Source of the DNA: Candidatus Peregrinibacteria bacterium
GTDB taxonomy: Bacteria; Patescibacteriota; Gracilibacteria; UBA1369
Reading direction: 5' to 3'
NCBI GenBank assembly: GCA_014728765.1
Contig: WJLA01000088.1
Location: forward strand, 1-12,330
Length of the DNA: 12,330 nucleotides
Of this stretch, positions 7,046 to 12,330 are shown piece by piece. Position 1 is the first letter of the stretch, and each line of letters begins with the position of its first letter. The notes under the pieces are model-generated. The model worked only from the letters and a program-made list of their open reading frames with translations, was not told the DNA's origin and made no database searches. The position numbers and the translations under genes are program-made.

Positions 7046-8959
7046 ATGTCTGAAGTTCAAAATACTGCTTATAGTGCAGAAAATATTCAAGTCCTTGAAG
7101 GTTTGGCCGCGGTGCGTAAAAGGCCGGGTATGTATATTGGTACAACAGATGTTGCCGGTTTACATCATTTAATTAAAGAAATTGTTGATAACTCCATTGA
7201 TGAAGCAATGGGAGGCCATTGCGATATGATTGAAATAACAGTTAATAAGGACGGTAGTTTATCTGTAATGGATAATGGTAGAGGTATTCCGGTTGAGAGG
7301 CATTCAAAGACTGGCAAGTCAGCTCTTGAAACCGTTTTAACCGTATTACATGCCGGAGGAAAGTTTGGTGAAGGTGGAGGATATAAGGTTTCGGGAGGTT
7401 TGCACGGAGTTGGTGTCTCAGTTGTAAACGCATTGTCAATGTGGTTAAAAGCTGAGGTCTATCGTGAAGGTAAAATTTATTTTCAGGAATATGAAGTTGG
7501 AGTGCCAAAAGAAGATATTAAAGTGATTGGTGATACCAACTTTAGAGGCACAAAAATAACATTTAAACCTGATCCGAATATTTTTGAAGCCGTAAATTTT
7601 GATGCTGAAACTATTTTGAACAGACTTAGGCAACAAGCATATTTAACTAAGGGTGTTAATATAAAATTTTATGATGAAAGAGATGGTAGAGCTCATCATT
7701 TTTACTTTGAAGGTGGAATACAGTCTTATGTTCAACATCTTAATGAAAATAAGGATTTGATCGGATCTAAAATTTTCTATTTGGATAAAACCGTAGATGA
7801 AGGAATGATTGAGATAGCTCTTCAGTATACCGGTTCTTTTAATGATCAGGTAATAACTTTTGCAAATACCATTAACACAATTGAAGGTGGTATGCATTTG
7901 ACCGGATTCAGATCCGCTTTAACTAGAACTATCAATTCTTATGCCAGAAAAGCCGGATTGCTTAAAGAAAAGGAAGATAATTTGACAGCAGAAGATGTTA
8001 GAGAAGGATTAACTGCAATTATTTCAGTTAAACTGGCTGATCCTCAATTTGAAGGTCAAACAAAAAGTAAGCTAGGTAATTCGGAAATGAGAACGGCTGT
8101 AGAAAATGCTTTCGGTGAAGCATTTATAGAATTTTTAGAAGAAAATCCAAATGATGCCAAAGGTATATTCAATAAGTGTGCATTGGCAGCCAGGGCAAGA
8201 ATTGCTGCCAGAGCGGCAAGAGATACGGTTATGAGAAAAGGAGCTTTGGATAGTTTGGGGTTAGCTGATAAGTTAGCGGACTGTTCGACAAAGGTTCCTG
8301 AAGAGAGTGAATTGTTTATTGTTGAGGGTGAGTCAGCCGGAGGATCAGCTAAACAAGGAAGAGAGAGAGGTTTTCAGGCAATTTTGCCTTTAAGGGGTAA
8401 AATTTTGAATGTGGAACAAGCAAGAATTGACAGAATTCTTGCTAATAAAGAGATTAAAGATTTAATTGTTGCACTTGGAATAGGTGTGGGTGAGACACAG
8501 GATATTTCAAAGCTACGTTATCATAAAGTGATTATAATGACGGATGCTGATGTTGATGGATCTCACATCAGGACATTATTATTGACTATTTTTTATCGAT
8601 ATTTGAAGCCTGTTATAGATCAAGGTTATTTGTATATCGCTCAACCCCCTTTGTATAAATTAGAACAAAACAAGAAAATCAGATATGTATATACTGAAGA
8701 TACGAAAGAGACTATTTTGAGTTCATTTAATGATCCTGAAAAAGTGAAAATACAAAGATATAAAGGTTTGGGTGAAATGAATCCTGAACAATTATGGGAA
8801 ACAACAATGGATCCTGAAGTTAGATCAATGTATAGAATTACCGTGGAAGATGCTGAAATGGCGGATAAGGTTTTTGAGACATTGATGGGAGGTGAAGTTG
8901 CACCCAGAAAGAAATTCATTCAAGCACATGCGAAGAATGTAAGAAATTTGGATATATAA
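7046..8959 (+). CDS. gyrB: DNA gyrase subunit B
   Basis: ATPase subunit of DNA gyrase, the partner of gyrA at the left edge. All landmarks are present in its 637 residues. The GHKL ATPase has EIVDNSIDEA (45-54, Glu45 catalytic base, Asn49 Mg-binding), DNGRGIPV, and the lid GGLHGVG (117-123). A transducer domain follows. The TOPRIM domain has EGESAGGSAKQGR (427-439) and DADVDG (500-505), supplying Glu427, Asp500 and Asp502 for metal binding. The C-terminal tail has QRYKGLGEMNPEQLWETTMD. The length matches the short GyrB form without the roughly 165-residue insert of E. coli. The tail favours GyrB over ParE. Position 429 is Glu where E. coli has Asp426, and 450 is Arg where E. coli has Lys447, as in many Gram-positives. 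The ATG at 7046 gives the normal family start and has no Shine-Dalgarno. Confidence 0.96.
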   Translation: MSEVQNTAYSAENIQVLEGLAAVRKRPGMYIGTTDVAGLHHLIKEIVDNSIDEAMGGHCDMIEITVNKDGSLSVMDNGRGIPVERHSKTGKSALETVLTVLHAGGKFGEGGGYKVSGGLHGVGVSVVNALSMWLKAEVYREGKIYFQEYEVGVPKEDIKVIGDTNFRGTKITFKPDPNIFEAVNFDAETILNRLRQQAYLTKGVNIKFYDERDGRAHHFYFEGGIQSYVQHLNENKDLIGSKIFYLDKTVDEGMIEIALQYTGSFNDQVITFANTINTIEGGMHLTGFRSALTRTINSYARKAGLLKEKEDNLTAEDVREGLTAIISVKLADPQFEGQTKSKLGNSEMRTAVENAFGEAFIEFLEENPNDAKGIFNKCALAARARIAARAARDTVMRKGALDSLGLADKLADCSTKVPEESELFIVEGESAGGSAKQGRERGFQAILPLRGKILNVEQARIDRILANKEIKDLIVALGIGVGETQDISKLRYHKVIIMTDADVDGSHIRTLLLTIFYRYLKPVIDQGYLYIAQPPLYKLEQNKKIRYVYTEDTKETILSSFNDPEKVKIQRYKGLGEMNPEQLWETTMDPEVRSMYRITVEDAEMADKVFETLMGGEVAPRKKFIQAHAKNVRNLDI

Positions 8960-8966
8960 AATTATA

Positions 8967-8995
8967 TTGACATCTAAAATGTGAGAGGGCATACT
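8967..8995 (+). promoter_or_regulatory. Candidate upstream promoter of rpsU
   Basis: Perfect -35 TTGACA (8967-8972), 17-base spacer, -10 CATACT (8990-8995, four of six). The -10 falls exactly in the loop of the inverted repeat at 8984-9001. Predicted start near 9002, about 39 nt before the rpsU ATG. It competes with the better -10 at 9022-9027. Confidence 0.4.
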
Positions 8996-9001
8996 CCCTC
9001 T
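8984..9001. repeat. Inverted repeat upstream of rpsU
   Basis: Six-base arms AGAGGG (8984-8989) and CCCTCT (8996-9001) around a 6-base loop CATACT. It is the most GC-rich patch in this spacer. There is no T-run after it, so a gyrB terminator is unlikely to be of the intrinsic type. It could be an operator over the upstream -10, or an RNA hairpin at the end of the gyrB message. Confidence 0.5.
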
Positions 9002-9021
9002 GCAAAATTTATATTAATATT

Positions 9022-9027
9022 TATAAT
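9022..9027 (+). promoter_or_regulatory. -10 box close to rpsU
   Basis: Perfect TATAAT ending 14 bases before the rpsU ATG, which would give a leader of about 7 nt. The hexamer 17 bases upstream (TCTGCA, 8999-9004) is a poor -35. The spacing to the start codon resembles that of the virB4-like, fecR and gyrB genes, but the surrounding DNA is very AT-rich, so chance matches are likely. Confidence 0.35.
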
Positions 9028-9040
9028 AATTATTTAGCAC

Positions 9041-9247
9041 ATGCCCGTATCAGTTGTAAGAAATCAAAAGGAATCAGTAGATAGATTAATTGCCAGATTC
9101 AATAAAAAAGTTCAATCCAGCAGAATTTTGTTATTGGTGAAATCAAGAAGATATTTTCAAAGACCGGTAACCAAAAGACACGTTAGACAAGCTGCAATAA
9201 TGCGTGATCATTATAGAAACAAAAAAGATAAGTTAAGGTTTTATTAA
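9041..9247 (+). CDS. rpsU: Small ribosomal subunit protein bS21
   Basis: bS21 sits on the 30S platform next to the 3' end of 16S rRNA, near where the anti-Shine-Dalgarno sequence pairs with mRNA. The 68-residue protein is strongly basic and helical, close to the usual length of about 55-75. It begins MPVSVVRNQKESVDRLIARF, a typical bS21 N-terminus, followed by a basic helix and a Lys/Arg-rich tail, KKDKLRFY. The ATG at 9041 has no Shine-Dalgarno site. An intrinsic terminator follows 12 bases after the stop codon, so rpsU can be made as a short transcript of its own, as suits an abundant ribosomal protein. Confidence 0.9.
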   Translation: MPVSVVRNQKESVDRLIARFNKKVQSSRILLLVKSRRYFQRPVTKRHVRQAAIMRDHYRNKKDKLRFY

Positions 9248-9259
9248 TAAATTCGATAT

Positions 9260-9287
9260 AAGGCGCTAATCAAAAGGCGCTTTTTTT
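9260..9287 (+). terminator. Intrinsic terminator after rpsU
   Basis: Stem AAGGCGC (9260-9266) pairs with GCGCTTT (9277-9283), seven pairs including one G-U, with a 10-base loop. A run of seven Ts occupies 9281-9287, three of them pairing in the stem. It is the only clear intrinsic terminator in the window. The prmC ATG lies just 12 bases beyond, so prmC and prfA depend on read-through or on a promoter not clearly seen. Confidence 0.75.
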
Positions 9288-9298
9288 ATTTCCAAAAA

Positions 9299-10138
9299 AT
9301 GCAAATTAAGAATTTACGAAAATCTGAAATAATAAAAGATTTGGGTCAAAATGAACTGTTGGCAATAGATCCATTATTGGAACATTTAACAGGAAAGCAA
9401 AGAGAATATCTTTTTGCGCATCCTGAATATGAAATAGAAGATGATATTTTGTCTCAATTTTTTGAACAAATCAATTGTTTGAAGGATGGTAAGCCACTGT
9501 CACAGATAATAAATAAAAAAGAATTTTTTGGTTTAGAATTCTATGTTTCTAGTGATGTTTTGACACCAAGGCCTGAGTCAGAATTGATAGTGGAATTAGT
9601 TTTGAATTTTATAAAAAAAAATCAAATCACAAATCCTAAAATTTTAGATATTGGTACAGGTTCGGGTAATTTAGTTTTGAGTATTATGTCGCAACTACAG
9701 AATGGGATAGGAATTGGATTGGAGATTTCAGATGAAGCATTAAAGGTGGCAAAGAAAAATCAAAAAAAATTACAGTTGAATGATAGAGTTAAAATTAAAA
9801 AATCCGATCTCTTGAATTCATTGGAGAATAATGAAGCTTTTGATGTATTGGTAGCAAATTTGCCCTATATAGGTTTAAAGAAATTTAATTTTGTTTCTAA
9901 TTCCGCTTTTAGACATGAACCTCATATAGCTCTTTTCGGAGGTGAAGACGGTTTGGACTTGTATCGTAGATTATTCGAGCAAATAAAGCAAAAAAATATT
10001 GTTTTTAAAATTTTCATGGCAGAATTCGGTTTTGGTCAGGAAGATTTGATGAGAAAGCTCATAGAAACTTATTATCAAGATTATCGAATAATAAATGATT
10101 TGGCGGGAATTCCAAGAATATTTATAATTGAACAGTAA
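9299..10138 (+). CDS. prmC: Peptide chain release factor N5-glutamine methyltransferase
   Basis: PrmC (HemK) uses S-adenosylmethionine to methylate the glutamine of the GGQ motif in release factors, which speeds peptide release. The 279 residues match the family length. Residues 1 to about 75 are the helical N-terminal domain (LEHLTGKQREYLFAHPE); the linker has FFGLEFYVSSDVLTPRPESE, a strong PrmC signature; motif I is LDIGTGSGN (116-124); the substrate-glutamine motif is NLPY (187-190), where most PrmC proteins have NPPY. The Asn and Tyr that hold the target are kept. The gene lies 8 bases upstream of its substrate's gene prfA, an operon; in many bacteria the order is prfA then prmC. The ATG follows the rpsU terminator by 12 bases, with no Shine-Dalgarno. 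A run of nine As (9613-9621) lies inside the coding region. Confidence 0.92.
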   Translation: MQIKNLRKSEIIKDLGQNELLAIDPLLEHLTGKQREYLFAHPEYEIEDDILSQFFEQINCLKDGKPLSQIINKKEFFGLEFYVSSDVLTPRPESELIVELVLNFIKKNQITNPKILDIGTGSGNLVLSIMSQLQNGIGIGLEISDEALKVAKKNQKKLQLNDRVKIKKSDLLNSLENNEAFDVLVANLPYIGLKKFNFVSNSAFRHEPHIALFGGEDGLDLYRRLFEQIKQKNIVFKIFMAEFGFGQEDLMRKLIETYYQDYRIINDLAGIPRIFIIEQ

Positions 10139-10146
10139 AAAATTAT

Positions 10147-11226
10147 ATGGATGAAAAATTACAAAATATAGAGAATGAATTTCTTCAATTGGAAGAAGAT
10201 TTAACAAAGTCTGAAAATGTCTCTGATCAAAAAAAATATATCGAATTAATTAAAAGACATAAGCAACTTAATCCTATTGTAGGTTTATATAAGGAGTATA
10301 AAAAATATCTGCAGCAGCTTAATGATGCAAGTGAAATATTGGAGGATGAGACTGATGCTGATATGATAGATTTTGCCAAGGAACAATTAAAAGAGGCAAA
10401 GTTAAAGATTGAAGAATTGGAAGAAAAAATAAGGATTGAGCTTTTACCAAAAGACCCAAATGATTATAAAAATGCAATTATTGAAATCAGGGCGGGTGCT
10501 GGAGGTGAAGAGGCTGCTCTTTTCGGTGCGGAATTGGCTAGGGCGTATATGAGATTTTGTGAAGAAAAAGGTTATCGGATAGAATTGATAGAAAAGCATG
10601 AAGCTACGGCTGGAGGGATTAAAGATATTTCTTTCAAAGTTACAGGTGGAGAAATGCCTTATGGGGTATTGAAATATGAAAGCGGTGTTCACAGGGTGCA
10701 AAGAATACCTGTCACTGAAAGTCAGGGGCGTGTTCATACATCTACTGTTACAGTAGCGGTATTACCTGAAGCTGAGGAATTTGATGTGGAATTAAATGAT
10801 GCTGATTTAAAAATTGATGTTTATCGTTCCAGTGGACCGGGAGGGCAAAGTGTTAATACAACTGATTCTGCTGTAAGAATTACTCATTTGCCATCCGGAT
10901 TGGTAGTATCTATGCAGGATGAAAAATCACAATTAAAAAATAAACATAAAGCTTTGGAGGTTTTAAGAAGCAGGCTTTACGCTTTGGAACAAGAAAAAAG
11001 AATGAAAGAACTTGGAGATCAGAGACTGGCTCAAATTGGAACAGGTGATAGATCTGAAAAAATCAGAACTTATAATTTTCCTCAAGATAGAGTGACAGAT
11101 CATAGAATCAAAAAGAGTTGGAGTAATTTACCTGGAATAATGGAGGGTAATCTGGAGGATATTGTTGAGTCTTTAAGTATGGAGGATCAAGCAATGAAGA
11201 TGGCAAATTCATCAGATCCAAAGTAG
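10147..11226 (+). CDS. prfA: Peptide chain release factor 1
   Basis: RF1 recognises UAA and UAG in the ribosomal A site and triggers release of the finished protein. The 359 residues match the family. The helical domain 1 comes first, then the codon-reading domain with PVT (188-190), the PxT tripeptide that marks RF1 rather than RF2 (which has SPF), inside RIPVTESQGRVHTS. The catalytic loop is GPGGQSVN with GGQ at 232-234; Gln234 is the target of PrmC from the gene just upstream. The C-terminal part has the usual TYNFPQDRVTDHR. The gene ends in TAG, a codon RF1 itself reads. Two other genes here end in TGA, so an RF2 should be encoded elsewhere. Its end lies 2 bases from the end of the opposing minus-strand gene. 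Confidence 0.96.
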   Translation: MDEKLQNIENEFLQLEEDLTKSENVSDQKKYIELIKRHKQLNPIVGLYKEYKKYLQQLNDASEILEDETDADMIDFAKEQLKEAKLKIEELEEKIRIELLPKDPNDYKNAIIEIRAGAGGEEAALFGAELARAYMRFCEEKGYRIELIEKHEATAGGIKDISFKVTGGEMPYGVLKYESGVHRVQRIPVTESQGRVHTSTVTVAVLPEAEEFDVELNDADLKIDVYRSSGPGGQSVNTTDSAVRITHLPSGLVVSMQDEKSQLKNKHKALEVLRSRLYALEQEKRMKELGDQRLAQIGTGDRSEKIRTYNFPQDRVTDHRIKKSWSNLPGIMEGNLEDIVESLSMEDQAMKMANSSDPK

Positions 11227-11228
11227 AT

Positions 11229-11939
11229 TCAGTCTTCTTGCGGATAGTGTCTATTTGAATTTGTTATTTTATTGGGTCTTGTTTCATCGTCATGGCTTGA
11301 GTTATATTCTGGAGGAATAATAGATTTTTTATTTCTAGGAATTTCTGGTTGAGTTGATCTAGCAGCAGATTGACACATCTTTGCAAATTCATTGTATGCT
11401 CCAGGTACATTATTCAAATAATAGTTGAAAAGACTGTTTTGGGATTTTGTTAATATATTTCCGGATATTTGATGATACATTATATTTTTACCAAATATTT
11501 TCAAAGCTTCCTGATTAGCTATAAAGTAATTTTCAATATATAGAAATTGTTCTTCACTTATATCTTCTCCTTCCAATATTTTTTGAGCCAGTTTTTTCCC
11601 CAGTTCAGTTTTTTTGAGTTCCAATTGTTGTTTTTTTTTGATTCTAGACTTTGCACTGGCCGCAATGCTTGGAGGCCTGCTTGAAATAGGTGGAAGTAGC
11701 GACTCCATTCTAGGTTTTTCATCTTGATTAGCTTCATTTGTTTTTTTCAATGTTCTGGATGTAGTTTTCTTGTTGGAATCTTTTTCTTCTGAATCTTCAA
11801 TAATTTCCATTTTTCTGGAATGTGTATCATTTTTTATCTCATTTATGGATGATGTTGCTGTTTCGGGCTGCCTTTCAGGATAGTGGGATTCCAATTTGTA
11901 TTCATCATAAAAATTTTTTTGAAGCTTATCTATTGTCAT
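11229..11939 (-). CDS. Unrecognised soluble protein, mostly disordered with a helical centre
   Basis: I do not recognise this 236-residue protein. There is no signal peptide or membrane segment. Residues 1 to about 95 are polar and charged (many Glu, Lys, Asn, Ser, Thr) and probably disordered, with a short proline patch, LLPPISSRPPS (81-91). About 98-192 look folded and helical: a basic start, RIKKKQQLELKKTELGKKLA, then alternating hydrophobic positions through LNNVPGAYNEFAKM. The last 40 residues are again polar. It lies 5 bases downstream of the small membrane protein gene, so the two are very likely co-transcribed, and it may be that protein's cytoplasmic partner. It ends in TGA, convergent with prfA. 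The A9 run on its coding strand (11631-11639) encodes three lysines. Confidence 0.7.
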   Translation of the reverse strand: MTIDKLQKNFYDEYKLESHYPERQPETATSSINEIKNDTHSRKMEIIEDSEEKDSNKKTTSRTLKKTNEANQDEKPRMESLLPPISSRPPSIAASAKSRIKKKQQLELKKTELGKKLAQKILEGEDISEEQFLYIENYFIANQEALKIFGKNIMYHQISGNILTKSQNSLFNYYLNNVPGAYNEFAKMCQSAARSTQPEIPRNKKSIIPPEYNSSHDDETRPNKITNSNRHYPQED

Positions 11940-11944
11940 AACTT

Positions 11945-12280
11945 TTAGTTAAATATTTCTTTTGTTGATTCCCAAGTGTTGAATATGGTTGTATTAATAT
12001 CCGTGAACACCGTTGAAAGTGAGTCATAAATTTCTTGATATCCTTGTCTAAGCAATTCCAAATTTTCCGAATATTTTTCCAATATTTCTATGATTGAAGA
12101 ATACGCCCAATATCCGACAATAATAATTAATATGAAAGGTAGTAATTGTAAAGCAAGTTGATAAAAAAATTTAATATTTTCCTTTCTTTCTTTAATCAAA
12201 TTGTATTTAACAAGTTCTTTTAAATGACTATTTTGTTCTTCTAAAAGTTTAATTATTATTTTTAGATCACTTTCTTGCAT
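11945..12280 (-). CDS. Small single-pass membrane protein, function unknown
   Basis: I do not recognise this 111-residue protein. Its N-terminal 38 residues are charged and helical (LKIIIKLLEEQNSHLKELVK has a coiled-coil-like pattern). One hydrophobic segment spans about 40-62 (ALQLLPFILIIIVGYWAY), and the C-terminal 48 residues are a second amphipathic, mildly acidic helical region. Basic residues just before the membrane segment (IKERKENIK) suggest the N-terminus faces the cytoplasm and the C-terminus faces outward. It is the first gene of a two-gene unit; the next gene starts 5 bases after its stop. A TATAAT box lies upstream. The shape is seen in small accessory membrane proteins of many kinds, so no function is assigned. 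Confidence 0.7.
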   Translation of the reverse strand: MQESDLKIIIKLLEEQNSHLKELVKYNLIKERKENIKFFYQLALQLLPFILIIIVGYWAYSSIIEILEKYSENLELLRQGYQEIYDSLSTVFTDINTTIFNTWESTKEIFN

Positions 12281-12312
12281 TTAAATTCAATTGTTAAATT
12301 CGATTCGACAAG

Positions 12313-12318
12313 ATTATA
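12313..12318 (-). promoter_or_regulatory. -10 box of the right-end two-gene unit
   Basis: On the minus strand this is a perfect TATAAT. The predicted start near 12306 leaves about 26 nt before the ATG at 12280. The matching -35 would lie beyond the right edge of the window, so only half the promoter can be judged. Confidence 0.4.
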
Positions 12319-12330
12319 CTTAACTTGAAA

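Noticed and set aside
7046..8959. ParE (topoisomerase IV) rather than GyrB
   Set aside because: The QRYKGLGEMNPEQLWETTMD tail and the TOPRIM region match GyrB, and a GyrA-type partner is in the window.
9261..9281. GGCGCT direct repeat after rpsU
   Set aside because: The two copies are better explained as the stem of the intrinsic terminator, because GCGC is self-complementary.
623..11226. Recoded UGA as glycine, as in Gracilibacteria and Absconditabacteria
   Set aside because: TGA ends two genes at sensible places, glycines in conserved motifs use GGN codons, and no in-frame TGA interrupts the conserved genes.
1..12330. Mobile elements, CRISPR arrays, tRNA or rRNA genes
   Set aside because: No transposase or integrase, no regularly spaced repeats and no tRNA-like or rRNA-like sequence was seen; gaps between genes are all under about 140 bases.

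Overview
The window looks like ordinary chromosome from a small-genome, AT-rich bacterium of the Candidate Phyla Radiation (Patescibacteria). I infer this from several features: a stand-alone VirB4/TraC-like ATPase next to gyrase genes, a PrmC with NLPY in place of NPPY, an SLH-anchored S41 protease, a FecR-like surface protein, very tight gene packing, and little sign of Shine-Dalgarno sites. The genetic code is standard bacterial: two genes end in TGA and no in-frame TGA occurs in the conserved genes. That argues against the UGA=Gly lineages (Gracilibacteria, Absconditabacteria). The assignment is by gene style, not by a tree.

Layout. Positions 1-483 (minus) hold the first 161 residues of gyrA, running off the left edge. 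It is divergent from a VirB4-like ATPase (623-3082, plus), which carries a long charged, disordered N-terminal extension. That gene meets, with no spacer, a minus-strand secreted S41 protease with SLH repeats (3083-4828). The protease is divergent from a FecR-domain anchored protein (4950-6959, plus), and their promoters overlap. Then come gyrB (7046-8959), rpsU/bS21 (9041-9247) with an intrinsic terminator, prmC (9299-10138) and prfA (10147-11226), all on plus. At the right end, two unrecognised minus-strand genes (11945-12280, then 11229-11939) form a two-gene unit, one a small one-helix membrane protein and one a soluble, largely disordered protein.

How the genes fit together. gyrA and gyrB encode the two subunits of DNA gyrase but sit in separate, oppositely directed units about 6.5 kb apart. 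prmC and prfA are an enzyme and its substrate: PrmC methylates the GGQ glutamine of RF1. The SLH-protease and the FecR protein are both envelope proteins read from a shared promoter region, which suggests linked control. The VirB4-like ATPase would power a secretion, DNA-uptake or pilus-like machine whose other parts are not in this window.

Regulation. On the plus strand, good sigma70-type -10 boxes (TATAAT or TATATT) lie 14-24 bases before the start codon of virB4, fecR, gyrB and rpsU. This predicts leaders of only about 7-17 nt, too short for a normal Shine-Dalgarno site. No mobile elements, CRISPR arrays, tRNAs or rRNAs were seen, and no gene-free stretch exceeds about 140 bases. I do not see a clearly new multi-gene system. 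The most unusual points are the GyrA quinolone-pocket residues, the promoter architecture, and the unrecognised gene pair at the right edge.
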